Both the position numbers and the translations under genes were made by a program. The notes below the pieces were generated by a model. It ran no database searches and was not told where the DNA came from. It saw nothing but the letters and a program-made list of their open reading frames with translations. Positions 23,665 through 35,119 of a stretch of 64,000 nt of DNA are shown here, piece after piece (position 1 is the stretch's first letter; each line of letters begins with the position of its first letter). Origin of the DNA: Leptodactylus fallax (lineage: Eukaryota; Chordata; Amphibia; Anura; Leptodactylidae); NCBI GenBank assembly GCA_947044405.1, contig CAMRHE010000063.1, positions 4,762,501 through 4,826,500 of the forward strand. Direction: 5' to 3'.

Positions 23665-23830
23665 TTAAAAGGGTTTTCCAGGATTTTGCAATTAACGATG
23701 TATCCTTACTCTTCAATATTTGATTGATGGGGTTCCGATCAGCCTATACCAGCAATCACGGTGCTGGGAAAAACACAGTGTATAAAAGTACACAGCTCAG
23801 CACACTGTGTAGTAGCCAAAGCTCAGCACA
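23665..23830 (+). mobile_element. Left-end fragment of a T2-like MITE
   Basis: TTAAAAGGGTTTTCCAGGA, then ATTGATGGGGTTCCGATCAG, resembles the left halves of the TTAA elements here. No right end is found. Confidence 0.45.
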
Positions 23831-24971
23831 TATTCACTTGTGCACGTGCACATTACCTCAGTGGATTGGTTGCAGATTTTCACAACATATTTCAGTCTTA
23901 GGGTGAAATCCTCAGCTCTTTTGTCACCAATTTGTGATAATATTCTCAGCAAAAAAGCCTGTAGCACATGTACTCTGCTATCTTTATACTCTATAGCCCT
24001 GCCTGTTCAGATTGGCTCCTTTGTATCAGCACAAGCCCACCACTAGCTCAGTGTGGAATCAGTGCATGAAAGGTTCATTATGGAGGGAATCCTGGTCATC
24101 CTCCAATATATGGAAACTTACTGTAAATTAGGAAATACTACAACAATTAACCACCCCATTCAGGGGCAGATATTGACATATATGCTTCTCTGTTCTACTC
24201 TATAAACTCAGCTTTTGGCAATGTTAAAAAAGAACCTGGCAAATCCAGCGCTACAATCTGTGACAGACCTGACTTATTGATTTATTTCAAGGTATCGCTA
24301 CATAGCACGAGCCTTAAATGAAGAAATCATTCAGCGTCAACCTCCATATATCAAGTGTATCGCTCTGTGCCAGTGTCTTGTGTTCCTTTTTGAGATTATA
24401 TTTATCACTAGAAACTTCTGTGCAAAGAGCTTAGACAGCAAATGAGTTCAAGGGAAACTGTCACTAACTCGCTGCTTTAAGATTTTTTTTCATGAACTTC
24501 ATATAAACAGGTGTATGGCGAGAAAGATATTAAAAACTGGAAGGCTATCTCTAGCGAAAATGAATGATTTCCAGTGTAGGGATTTATTAGAGGCAGATGT
24601 AGCAGAGCTGAATGTGTGATTGAAAGCTAGAGAAGGATGTTCATATAGTGAAGCTCATAATTGTGCCAATCCTATGGCAAAGAAAGCCACAGTGCCCTCG
24701 TGGTAGATGCTAGAATGGAGTAGGGAAAATCAGGTGCTGCCTGGCATGCTGTGGATCCAGTAACTGGACGCAGATGAGTTCAAAACAATGGTGAAGCCGG
24801 AGATATCTGCTCCCTGTTTCACCATTTGTCCCGTCTCTGCCCCGGGAGCTGTTGTGAGTGATGTCATCACATTGCGCCTGCAGCACCCTGAAGCCTCCGG
24901 GAGCACAGACTTCAGACAGAACAGCAGGGAAGTGAGGAGAGGTAAGGATTAGTGTTCTTTTATGTTTGGTT
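23831..24971. other. Unassigned non-coding DNA
   Basis: No supportable gene. A 'GGGAAACTGTCACTAACTCG' word near 24453 may be a decayed element end. Confidence 0.4.
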
Positions 24972-25419
24972 GGTACCTGGAGAGGGACGTAGTATTGTGG
25001 CGGCAACTGCAGGGGGTGCATTAAACTGTGGGGGTAGCTGGCGGGGGACATTAAACTGGGGACAGATGGAGGGGAACATTAAACTGGTGGCAGCTGGAGG
25101 AGGAAATTGAACTGGGGGCAAATGAAGGAGGACATTAAACTGGGAGCAGATGGAGGGGGGGCAGTAAATTTTGGTGGTAGCTGGGGATATTAAACTGGGG
25201 CAGATAAAGGAGCTCATTAAAGAGAGGGCAACTGGAGGGGGGCATTAAACTTGGGGCAAGTGGAGGGTGACATTAAACTGTGGGGATAGCTGGAGGGGGA
25301 CATTAAACTGTGGCTCCACCAGGAAAGGGACTTTATACTGTGGGTGCAGTTGGAGGGGGACATTATATTGTGGGGGCATATCATGTTAGTAACTGTAGGG
25401 ACATTATACTGTGCGGGGG
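24972..25419. repeat. G-rich minisatellite, unit about 25-33 bp, roughly 14 copies
   Basis: Variants of CTGGAGGGGGACATTAAACT followed by GTGGGGGTAG repeat in tandem, with unit lengths from about 25 to 33 bp. The core GACATTAAACTG drifts to GACATTATACTGTG toward the right end. G runs of four to eight occur in most units. The three minus-strand frames across it (Pro-rich, repeating SLMSPS- or FNVPL-like blocks) are translations of the tandem units and not genes. Confidence 0.85.
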
Positions 25420-25593
25420 CACAGAGAGAAATGGATGGGAATGGCAGGGTCAAAGTAGAAATGGGTGGAGCTAAATTCGCACCTTCTGTCCTTCTTTCTG
25501 TCCTTTGAAAGTTGGGTGGTATGACAACGCGTTTGTTAAAAATGATCCGATTCAACCGTTTTTCATGGCTAAAAAATGGACACAGTTGTGTGA
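25420..25593. other. Unassigned non-coding DNA
   Basis: Nothing recognised between the minisatellite and the following fold-back element. Confidence 0.3.
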
Positions 25594-25765
25594 CGCTAGA
25601 TTCACACTAGCGTTTGGTTTCTGTTCGTCGGGTCTGCTTGGGGACCTAAAAAACAGAAACCCTATCCATTTAAAAAGCAGTTACCCGCTGAAATCGGCAG
25701 AGAGAAAAGTCATTTTAAGCAGAATTTGGGATGCAGTCCCCGATTGTTAGTGTGAACTGACCCTG
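25594..25765. mobile_element. Short fold-back element with TTCACACTA ends
   Basis: GCTAGATTCACACTAGCG on the left pairs with TTAGTGTGAACTGACCCTG on the right. Its ends resemble those of the 1831-2208 element in the TTCACAC core. The interior GGGTCTGCTTGGGGACC is only partly mirrored. About 172 bp. Confidence 0.5.
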
Positions 25766-26274
25766 AATAAGGCTAAGACAGTACCATCAGTTGCAGTCAC
25801 AGTACTAGCATAGCCTGTCGAGTGCTTGGGGTATGAGCTAAAACACCTTCCAGATGTTGTACCCTGCAGCAAGTCTCCTTTCCCATGGCTTCCCTCTTGC
25901 ATGCTGTACAGTAGTTTTTGTTTCTGACCATGAAAACACCCAACCATTAGATATTTTCCTATTAATAAGGGTCTCATCCAGGGCCACCTATACGACAGTA
26001 CAAGCTGGAAAATAACACACTGCATATAAGTTGCCCCTACTGAAGGGGGCGCCATAGATGGTTTAGTACAAGTACATTGTATGGTGCTTATAATTAGGCA
26101 TGATATGGTATGGTTATTTGTGCACTGTATGACAGCATACCTTATGGATGTGGGCACCAACTGGAGGTACTATACAGGGCATCATCCAACATAAGGCTAA
26201 CTCTGGTCTCATCATAAGATGCAGAGGGACCTTTGGACCTTCTTTAGTCTCCCTGTGTGCTGTGGTGGACTCAT

Positions 26275-26406
26275 GGGTGTAGCTATAGGGATGCAGAGAT
26301 AGTCACTTCCTGGCCTTGGAGGCTGAGGGGGACCTATAGGCTACAACATTATAAGACCCCATTATTATAGATAGCACATGGTAAGTGGGGGCTCTGTTAT
26401 GGATTT
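26275..26406 (-). mobile_element. hAT-like element fragment ('GTAGCTAT' family), copy b
   Basis: In reverse orientation it reads TGCAAAATCC ... GGCCAGGAAGTGACTATCTC ... CCCTATAGCTACACCC, parallel to the copies at 36381, 36930 and 57811. Confidence 0.55.
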
Positions 26407-26447
26407 TGCAACATGGTCTAGGATCTTCTAGTTACTCTTCTATTTGC

Positions 26448-26896
26448 ACTGGTCCGCCAGAATACTAGAGAATTCTCTGGTGGGCCCAAGCTCTAAAACA
26501 ATAATGTTCCACCCAAATTTGAAGGGTACTAAGTTTTCCTGCACCTGGGGCAAAGATTCAGTTTGGCACCCAACCAGTAAGCAACAAAAGGGGTTTACTA
26601 AATTTATAACTTTCCTACAAAGTCTATCAAAAGGCTTGAGGAAGGCCAGGAAGTTCCACAAGGATAATTGTCTGTGAGGCCAGATCCTGGAAGAGTTAGG
26701 AGGCACCAGCTGCAAACTGTGTCAGACGGGCCCAACATAGTACCAGAGGATACTTTGATGGGTCCAGGCTATAACACAGTAATGGTCCAGAAGAAGACAC
26801 CCAAATTTGACGGGTACTATGATCTATTTCCTAGTGGTTGTTGGAGGGTGTGCCCCCAGAATCATGATGAGCCCAAGGTACCTCAGTCCAACACTG
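26448..26896 (+). mobile_element. Composite hAT-like region, two family members side by side
   Basis: Part one (about 26448-26716) has GGTGGGCCCAAGCTCTAAA, CACCCAAATTTGAAGGGTAC, then a stretch (CTGCACCTGGGGCAAAGATT ... TCCTGGAAGAGTTAGGAGGC) that reappears in opposite orientation at 34275-34490. Part two (about 26717-26896) begins TGTGTCAGACGGGCCC and ends AGTCCAACACTG; it matches the 12688 element through GACGGGTACTATGATCTATT. The longer version shows that the 187-bp element has a larger relative. Confidence 0.6.
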
Positions 26897-28094
26897 CCTG
26901 TATGCGGGCAACCATATCTGTTCCCCATAGTTAAGGATTTGTTTAATTACTAATGATCGCCAATTGGTATTCTAATCTGTCAGGGAACAATCCATGGAGT
27001 CTGGCACGGATAACTAGGTTTTCTACCACAAGAGCTCAGAAACAATAGGACTAATTCGTCTAGTGCGTTTTGTGTGTATGTTGCTGCGACGTTGTTTTTG
27101 GCACGTATCTATTATTACGATTCCGTTCTATCGCTCTTCTGCTCCGTACAACTCAATCTCCCATAATTAATGCTTGATGAAATCGTGTTGTGTTACAATT
27201 GATGGATTTTCTAATAGCTCCGCTAATTTATTTGCAAGTAAATTTGCATTGCATGGTGTGCTCATTTTCTAAGCCTGCTTTCTGCAGTATCGGACGTCAT
27301 CTCTCCCACCGACAGTATTTGCATATTTTATCTGCTCTGTTTAAATACTGAAGCTGTGCGGATAGATGTCAGAGCACTACTTAGCGGATATTCTGCCTCC
27401 ATGGGGCTCGGTGGAGATTGCCCTATAGACTGTGCTGTGTTGATTGACAGGTCTCCTTGTGGCAAGTCTCCTCCTATCTATTAATATTTGATATTTCGAA
27501 GCAGGGGAGGGATTCCCAAGACGACCCTGTACCACTGGGTTTGTCCCCTCTGGTGTAGAAGGGGTTACACCTCTGTCTGTCGCTCTGTCGGATTTCTGTC
27601 TTATAGCTTTGATATGCTAATGCAATTTTGTTCACTGGGAAAGCTCTCTCCATCTACATCAAGACCGGAGTTTTCACTCGCCGGCTCCAGACTAATATAC
27701 CGTACGCCCGTGCTTTTGACTTGGCTTTTAAAGATTACAGTAAACAAAGAAGAAGATGAAGAATCCGGTTTTATAGCCCGTTCTGTTCTTAAATGTAATT
27801 TTTATATTAATTTTTAATTTGTTCATGTTCATTTGTGTTTTGCCTAGAAGGATTTTTTCCCGCCATGCCAAGCAGGCTGCTAATTCCATAAAATGTTATC
27901 ATTTTATCTCGATCTTCTGTTCTCCTGTTTTTAATTTTCTATATATATTTGTGTATTTATTTTTGCTTGGTTAGAATACTAAGCTCCTAGGGCGCGATTA
28001 TACCTCAATTACAATTAATGGCGATTATTTAGGTCATGCCCCTTTTACACCAAATCCCTTTTACAGTATGTATTGGGTGAACTTTGCGAGATTC
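26897..28094. other. Apparently single-copy AT-rich non-coding DNA
   Basis: No repeat ends and no gene. It contains ATTTGCATATTTTATC (an octamer-type ATTTGCAT word) near 27318 and TAATTAATGCTTGATGAAAT near 27164. Such words occur in conserved enhancers but also by chance. The 109-codon plus frame at 27488-27817 has no domain. Confidence 0.4.
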
Positions 28095-28530
28095 TTTCGG
28101 ACCGAACTGAAACTGCTTTTATAGTGTGGGGTCTCCAGACCCCAGAGTATAATGAGAGGAGGCCCAGGGTAGGTGATCAAACATAAAAAACAGTGTTACT
28201 CACCTCTCTTGGGCTCCGGTGCAACTACCTGCTGTCTATGGCGCTCCTGACTAATGTCAGGGACCGCTGAGTCCTGTCACATGGGTCACGCAGCGTTGTG
28301 AGACTTGCGTCTATGTGTCACAACGCCATGTGACCAGCTGAGGCTCAATCACAGGCTTCGCGGTCCTGTGATTGCCCTTAGGTGTAACGTAGACAGCAGG
28401 GAGTTGCGCCGGAGCCCAGGAGAGGGGAGTAACACTGTTTGTTATATTTGATCATCTCCCCATCACTTGCTATACTCTGTTGTCTGAGGAGACCTCACAG
28501 TATAATATTAGCAGTTCCATTTTGAACACA
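28095..28530. mobile_element. Long fold-back element, family F1, copy 1
   Basis: GAACTGAAACTGCTTTTATA ... GGGGTCTCCAGACCCCAGAG on the left mirrors CTGTTGTCTGAGGAGACC ... TATTAGCAGTTCC on the right. AACAGTGTTACTCACCTCTC pairs with GAGAGGGGAGTAACACTGTT, and GGGCTCCGGTGCAACT with AGTTGCGCCGGAGCCC. The centre has inverted GTCACATG / CATGTGAC words. A second member lies at 38105. Confidence 0.75.
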
Positions 28531-28767
28531 TTTGGTCTGAACGAAATTGCAGGTAGAACCTCACAGATAATGTAATATGCGAACCGAAGTAACCTAAGTG
28601 AACAAAATCACGTCGGTTATCCTGGTTGATGTTCGGTTTTGATTATTTTTCAATTAATAGTCCAGCCCTATAAGCCCCGCCTCCTTTTTGGAAACTAGGG
28701 TTCAAATCATTGGTGAAGCAGAATGGACAAATGTAAATTTTTCTAAATTTGATTGTTTTGATGGTCT

Positions 28768-29034
28768 TTAAAGGGGTTGTCCAGGTAGGTTAACTTTATT
28801 TACTTCCTCCAGAGATTTTTTCAAACTTAGGGTTCGTTCCGATCCTGGTTCACGTTATCTGAACCAGCACCTGTGTCCCCGGATCCCTCCGCATCTTCCT
28901 CCTTCTCCCGTTTTCACAGGTATTTCCGATCACATGACCTGGGGCCAGAACCAGCTCGGAACCCCCAGGTCCAGCTTGACAAAATCTCTGGAGGAATTAA
29001 TAATAAAATTAAATTTCCTGAACAAGCCCTTTAA
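28768..29034. mobile_element. T2-like MITE, 267 bp
   Basis: TTAAAGGGGTTGTCCAGG on the left and CCTGAACAAGCCCTTTAA on the right are inverted, with TTAA at both borders. CTCCAGAGATTTTTTCAA / TTGACAAAATCTCTGGAG extends the arms. Confidence 0.8.
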
Positions 29035-29358
29035 GGGAATATCCACTTTACTTTGTAATTTTTAGATGATGTTTAAACAACACCCCGTCTGACAGTGTAT
29101 CACACCCTGCACTTCTTTTATACAGTATATACTTTACTTCTAGTACTTGTCTTGTCATATAGAATCTTCTCTGCTTTTAATAAGACTCCATCTTGATTTT
29201 TAGATTGCTTCCGCTTCCTCTTGTCTTTGTTTTGCTGCCACTCCCATGATGCTTTAGAACAGCATGATATGGACAGCTAGAGTCAGTACCATCTCTGCCT
29301 GCTGGTGAGCAACTGACACATGGTATAGCCTAGAGAGGCAGTGTCAGTGTCTCTTTAA
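29031..29358. mobile_element. Probable TTAA element abutting the previous MITE
   Basis: It begins at the same TTAA (29031) with TTAAGGGAATATCCACTTT and may end at CAGTGTCTCTTTAA (29358). The inverted ends are weak, so the right boundary is tentative. Confidence 0.35.
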
Positions 29359-29636
29359 ATATATTAGGGGATATTTATCATGCCTTGTACGTGAGTTTTC
29401 TGGCATATAAGGAATGAAAAAAAAAATAGCAAATTTTTGCACAAATTGGGTTTTTGTACCCAAATTTGCCTCCATACATTTTTTTACGTTTGCACACCTT
29501 TTGCCACTTTCCTGAAAGGTGGCGTGGTGTCACCACTTGCCCCACCAAATTTATGATCATTTATGCACCTGCCTATGCAGGGGACATAAATTTGCCTCAA
29601 TATCTTTATAGTAATGAAAAATCTATTTTTATGATA

Positions 29637-29857
29637 CAGAGCTCCAAATCCCCAGCATCGACCTACAGGTAGATGATTAACACCTGCAGCCTGCAGCCAC
29701 CACTAGAGGGAGCTTAAGAACTTACTGCATACTGTTTTGTTATTATACTGTATTGCTACAGTATGCTGTGAGTTCCTAAGCTCCCCCTAGTGGTGACCAC
29801 GAGTAGTCAGAATTTTATTTTTTAACTTTATGTCTGTGCAAGGGATTTGGAGCTCTG
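29637..29857. mobile_element. Fold-back element, 221 bp
   Basis: CAGAGCTCCAAATCCC / GGGATTTGGAGCTCTG form the outer arms. CCACCACTAGAGGGAGCTTA / TAAGCTCCCCCTAGTGGTG and ACTGCATACTGT / ACAGTATGCTGTGAG form the inner ones, closing on TATTATACTGTATTG. The CACTAGGGGGAGC word is common in vertebrate repeats. Confidence 0.75.
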
Positions 29858-31014
29858 AAAAAAGAGCAGATAAAAACAGATAAAATATAATAAAATTATT
29901 TAGCGCAGAATTTTGGATCAAAATGTGTGTTTGTATTATACAATAACCAATATGCTGATAGTTTATTGCATAAGAGCATAGAACATTTTACGTTAGATGT
30001 GGATGGGTAGATAAATAGTGGTGTCTGTATGTCTAATGCAGTCTGACAACCAGGTTGGCATTTGATATCTGCAGCATATCTGCTGCTGGTGCCCATTATA
30101 CAGCGGCTTATCTCTGCATTTAATTCTACTATCCAGAAACTTGTAAAGGACAGTCTACAAAGTTAAAAAGATTTAGAGAGGAGAAAAAAAGTATAGACAT
30201 GTTTGGAATGAAAGCAAGTGAAGATTAGTATCTTGTATGCCAACGAAATGTCTAAAGAAGTATTCACGCTGTATTATAGATGTGATCTCTTAAGGAGGCC
30301 ATATGTGATCAGAGGATCGGCTGACCAGTGATCAGACCTGATCCCCTCAGTAACATGAACTTTCGTCGTGGCCAGACATGCATATTATGTTTATGGAAGG
30401 AGGAGGTTGTATTGCCATCTCTGATCCCTGGCAAAAATAAAAGATGAATGGTGGAAAATACCCAACAAGGATGACCTTCTCTATGGATGATTGGTTGAGT
30501 CTGGTGGTGCCGATACATAACAGGCAACAAAATTCAGATACTTACAGTGTAGTATTTGTTATTGTTTTGTTCAATCTATGGTATACATTTAGGGAGTACC
30601 AATAGTATAAGGCACCACAGGGTTCCCATCAATTGGAACCCCACTGATTATACATTTATGGTGTATTCCATTTATGCTATAAATGTATATTGCAAGGTAA
30701 TCCTTATGTGCTGTCCATATCCCAAAAATGTGCTTGTCATGTAAGAAATAATCTAATAAATTGACTAAAGGTTTGAGTTTTGGGCCTGCTCACACAGCTA
30801 ATTTTGAGGTAGCCCCACATTCAGTGGCAAATTCCTTCCTGAGATCAGTGCAGGATCCTGAAAAAATAAGTGCCCTCGCCACAGGCTCTTTTAGCTCAAG
30901 ATTCCATCGACTCAGTACTCCGCTGTAGGGAGAGGGAGAATGGAAAATGAAGAGAAATCTGAGTCAGATGTCTGCCTAATATTACTCTACATTTTCCAAA
31001 GTATGAATGAGCCC
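29858..31014. other. Unassigned non-coding DNA
   Basis: No gene and no complete repeat. 'CAATTGGAACCCCACTGATT' near 30630 resembles an internal MITE word. Confidence 0.4.
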
Positions 31015-31341
31015 TTAAAGGGGTTGTCCAGTTTGGAAAACCATTTTTGTATACCCTATTAGGGAATTTTGAGATAATAGCGGGTCTCCTGTAGTTTAGA
31101 TTTTCATTTGTTGGCCATAGTGAAGAGAAGTTACAAAGAGTGTCCTTCTCTCAGTAATACCTGTCCTGTTCTCATTTATACAGACTCCATTGATTTGAAT
31201 AGGCAATGTGCAATACTTTGTTTCCCCTGTGGTGGCACTGCAGAGAAATGTAAAACTTAGTGCCAGGTTTCCACTTCAGTTTACAGCTGATCATTTCCCT
31301 TCTGAAATGTAGGTATTGCCCAATTTGGAGAATCCCTTTAA
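31015..31341 (+). mobile_element. TTAA-family MITE, first of two tandem copies
   Basis: TTAAAGGGGTTGTCCAGTT on the left and TTTGGAGAATCCCTTTAA on the right, both with TTAA. Inside are TCTCAGTAATACCTGTCCTG, TCCATTGATTTGAATAGGC and CTGTGGTGGCACTGCAGAG, all repeated in the next copy and near 58.1 kb. Confidence 0.75.
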
Positions 31342-31678
31342 TGTAGATAATTCAGCATATTAAATGGTAATATCAGTGGCAGACTCCAATTATGTTCAAG
31401 ATTTTCATCACTTTGCCATAATGAAAAATGGTTGCAAAGAGCATCCCTCTCTCTGGAGGACCTGTCCTGTTCTCAGTTATGCACTCTCCATTGATTTGAA
31501 TAGGCGATTCGTAATAATTTGTTTCACCTGTGGTGGCACTATAGAGAAATTTGCAACCACGATTCCCCTTCAGATCACAGATGATCACTTACCGTCTAAC
31601 AAATTCCAGAAGGAGATACTTTGCTATCTGCTTATTTGTTAGGGAACCTGGTATGTTCAAATTAGAGAACCCCTTTAA
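31342..31678 (+). mobile_element. Second tandem copy of the 31015 element
   Basis: It matches the previous 337 bp in order: TTTTCATCACTTTGCCATA, CTGGAGGACCTGTCCTG, TCCATTGATTTGAATAGGC, CTGTGGTGGCACTATAGAG, and ends GAACCCCTTTAATGTAGA. The ATGTAGA-AATT flank after the TTAA is also duplicated. This points to local duplication including flanking DNA, not a second independent insertion. Confidence 0.7.
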
Positions 31679-33114
31679 TGTAGACAATTTGATGACATCA
31701 TCAGTGGCAGGTCCCAATTGTGGTCACCATTAGTAGCAGTATCCCAGTCAAAGAGTTTATTCCAACTTGACAAATCCTTTGCAAAAACTTGCCAACCCAG
31801 TGATAACCCACAGTTGAAATGGTAAAGGTGTGGATGGCCACATATTCACTATTAGTTTACTTAGTGGTACTGCTATGGAATTGCGGCTTATGCATTTCCT
31901 CGAGTGACTGCATTGCTGTTTAATCCAACACCACCCTGGTTCACAGAGTCTAAAGTTTCCCAAGGTATTCACCAGAGACCACTGCAAGGCAGGATGGACT
32001 TGGCTGCTTCAGGACCCAGGTTGCAAAGCCAGCACAATGTGCCAGAAAATAGATACACTTGCAAACTATCACTATACACAGCAAGATATCGGATGACCAG
32101 CAGAGCAACCCAAAATAAGTAACCAGGGAACCAGCAGAAGACAAGATAATTTCTGAGAACACAGAGCCAGAATACAAACGTAATCACAGGCAGGTGATTA
32201 GTCTCAGTGCTAGGTTTTAATACCCCACCTAAGGTAGATCTCTGATTAGCTCTGTGTCTCAGAGCTCTGACTGGCTGAGCAGACTACCAACAGAGTTTGA
32301 CTGGTAGACATGGCGATGGATGTGAGCTGTGCAGCACTGAAAAGAAATGTGAATACAATTAGAAGAGGCTGGAGCGCAGATCTTGAGGTTCCTTTGGCGG
32401 GCTACGCATATAATATCATATTACCATTCAGAAAAATGACTGACCATGGTTGCATTGGTTTTTACAGTGGGCAGTATGTGTATGTTTCCTACCACAGGTG
32501 TGCAGTATGTCACTTTGAGGGCTGTAGTGCCCCTTAATGACCTTAGATTAGATTTGTAGATTATGTCCCTATTTCTGTTATCATTGATTTACAAGAAGTT
32601 AGATTCTTTCCAAGGAGCAGAACGTGGCTGCGGCATAATCTACACCTCCTACAGTAGCTCATTGATGCCAGTGCAATGCCGCACCGGTCCCTCCAGTCAC
32701 AGAAATAATGTTATTTATATTAGTTTTGTGGAGATTTCCACATCCGCTGACTTCTTTGTTTTACGCAGGAGGGAATGTCTGAATTTTGAGCAGGCTCCGG
32801 AGAACTCGGCTTGTTTTCATACAATCTAGCTGTGGCACCAGGGGCCCGGGCTAGGACATAGGTGACATTTCCCAAACTGCTGCAGATGCTGATTTGTGTT
32901 GGAGGTCACGGCGAGGAATAATGGATTTTTCTCCAGAGGTTATGATAACTTACTATTTTGCCAGTTTTGATTGCTTGTTCGCATAAACAGCATTCCTCCA
33001 TATATAAAGGGAACTAAAGGCCAAAATACAGATTTATGCAACGCGAAAGAAAATCAATATTCATGTGAATCCGGTATATTCACATAATGTAGAAATGGAA
33101 AATAACTCAATTAA
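31679..33114. other. Unassigned non-coding DNA, partly repeat-like
   Basis: The stretch 31750-32330 (for example GGTTCACAGAGTCTAAAG, TCAGTGCTAGGTTTTAATAC, CTCAGAGCTCTGACTGGCTG) has the feel of an old retroelement or SINE remnant, but no terminal or coding motif proves it. No gene is called. 32560-32830 looks single-copy. Confidence 0.3.
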
Positions 33115-33600
33115 AGGGATGTTCCAAGATACAGCATGGAAACATAAAAGGATACTGGCACCTTCACTTCTGCGTACAACACAGCGCCCCCCCCCTTGTC
33201 TGTGTGGCTATGCCTAGTACTGCAGCTTTGCTCCATTTATGTCAAAAAAGCCTGAGCTGGAGACAAGCTACAGTACCAATATGGACATGAGTGGTGATGG
33301 TTCTACAATGAAGAGACGATGCGGGCAGATTTATGAAGACTGGTGTATTCAACACCAGTCTTCATTTCTTCTGTGCTGGCGCCCAATTTATGAGGAGGTG
33401 CACGTTTCTCAATAAATGATGTGTAACCTCTGCCTGGCTTGTACGTAAATTTGTGGTGTAGATTTCATGCACCATTTACGGCAGTTTTTTAATAAATGAT
33501 GATCAGTCTGGCAATGGAGAGGGTGGCATGTTACGACAATTTGTGCCAAGGTTTTTATACCTTTTTACACCTGAAAACTGGCCATAACAAATATTCCCCA
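33115..33600. repeat. Fragmentary TTAA-element end plus short inverted repeat
   Basis: TTAAAGGGATGTTCCAAG at about 33113 is a T2-type left end without a partner. At about 33336-33368, ATGAAGACTGGTGT and ACACCAGTCTTCAT form a perfect 14-bp inverted pair. A C9 run lies at about 33187. Confidence 0.4.
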
Positions 33601-33699
33601 CTGGCTCTTAATGGGTGTCTTAGGGGTTCGACCCTGACAGTCACATGTTTATGGTTCTTGCCAGTGATGCCGCTGAAGGAGCATGTGTAGATAGAGGAT

Positions 33700-33770
33700 G
33701 GACCCTTAAAATTATTTTATCTGGTGGGCCCAAGAAAACCCAATCCGGCGCTGAACAGAGCATTCCCTCC
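33700..33770 (+). mobile_element. hAT-like right-end fragment
   Basis: AAAATTATTTTATCTGGTGG then GCCCAAGAAAACCCAATCC and GGCGCTGA matches the right end of the 12688 element. Confidence 0.55.
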
Positions 33771-34109
33771 AGATTTAGAGGATGTCTTATAGGCAGCAAT
33801 TTTATTCAGCTGATAGAGGAGCTTTTTGTAGCCAGCATATGGTACTGTATGGTGGGCCCAACCTGGCACTGTATAGCAGGCGGCTGCTGCAGCAACTAGA
33901 TGTTTAGTCTTAATAAGCTGCAGCTAAATGGATTAAGGGGGGTCATTTTACTCCTCTGGATTCTCGATTACTTACAAGATTGAGTTAGACATTGAGATCC
34001 TGACTTTGCCCCTACAGGCACTACACTCTGCCCCAGAGTACACCATGTCTAAAAAATGGTAGCATGATGTGAGGTTATCTCTGTTTGCCCGCAGCTTGCA
34101 TGGTTTTGC

Positions 34110-34490
34110 AGCCGTTGTCAGACCTAGGTTCCTTGGGCCCACCAGATGAAGTGATTCTGGGCACCCACCTTCCAACAACCCCTGGGACGCAGACAATAGT
34201 ACCATTCAAATTTGGGTGTCTTCTTCTGGACTATTATTGTGTTAGAGCCTAGGCTCACTGGAGGGGCCAGACATTGTTTGCAGCTGTTGCCTCCAAACTC
34301 TTCCAGGACCTGGCTTCATGGACCATCATCCACTTCTGACTGGGTTGACATTTCTATTTCCTGTCCTGCCTTGCTTAAAGCCTTTTCATTGACTGTGTAG
34401 ACAAGTTGTAAGGTTAATAAACCCCCTTGTCCTTTACTGGTTGGGTACAAAACTGAATCTTTGCCCGAGGTGCAGGAAAATTTAACTGAC
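34110..34490 (-). mobile_element. hAT-like element, longer version, inverse to the 26448 copy
   Basis: GTTGTCAGACCTAGGTTCC, CTTGGGCCCACCAGATGA, CCATTCAAATTTGGGTGTC and CTCCAAACTCTTCCAGGAC, then TTTACTGGTTGGGTACAAAA and CGAGGTGCAGGAAAATTTA, occur in the opposite order and orientation to 26448-26716. It is therefore an independent copy of a roughly 380-bp version of the family. Confidence 0.6.
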
Positions 34491-35119
34491 TCTCGCGCCT
34501 GTCCTAATGTAGTTCCCCAATGGTAGAACCTAGAGATATGCCATCACTTTATGATGCCAACAGTTATTAATATTGATACCCTTCTTCATGACTGAGGGGC
34601 CTTGGGGTTTATTCGGTCAACGTGGCCCAAATGCAATTGTGTCCCCCATTCCACTCTGAGAAAATACTAACCTAATGGCCCACCTTTGTACTTGTATCGT
34701 ACAAGGGCCATTCGCTTCCGGAATCTAGATAGAAAAAGTGTTTTGGTTTATTAAGCTCTGTTTTCCCATTGCAGTTGATACAGATTCTGACTCTATTAAT
34801 TTCCATCAAGTTTTTTTTTTTTTTTGCATCTGTTGTCCACAATAATGATCTCTACCAGGAGGTCAAGAGCAGCTTACCTGCAGTGAGACTTAGTGGGTAT
34901 ATACACAATCCACCCACGTGGTCTAACCGTGAGGTACATTGTACATTATGTAAATCTACTCAATCGCCTGTATAGAATAATTGTGAGACACTTCAATACA
35001 ACAGTTCAGCCCCTCACTGAATCCGCTTATTTCTCCTTATGTAACCTCGTGTATCACCCGGTTTTGCAGGGTACTTTATTTGTTAATGCTTCTTTTGTTG
35101 AAACGAAAGAAAAACTTTG
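34491..35119. other. Unassigned non-coding DNA
   Basis: Contains a T15 run at 34811-34825. No gene is supported. Confidence 0.4.

Noticed and set aside
24710..25555. Three Pro-rich minus-strand frames of 85-113 codons, considered as a collagen- or mucin-like gene
   Set aside because: They translate the G-rich minisatellite and its flanks in different frames. Repeat length varies and is not in codon register.
31750..32330. Stretch considered as an LTR or SINE remnant
   Set aside because: No TG...CA ends, primer-binding site, polypurine tract or coding motif could be shown. It is left as unassigned.
33615..33645. GGGGTTCGACCCTGAC, considered as a tRNA or SINE B box
   Set aside because: No A box, acceptor stem or cloverleaf fits upstream. 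A single B-box-like word is expected by chance in 64 kb.
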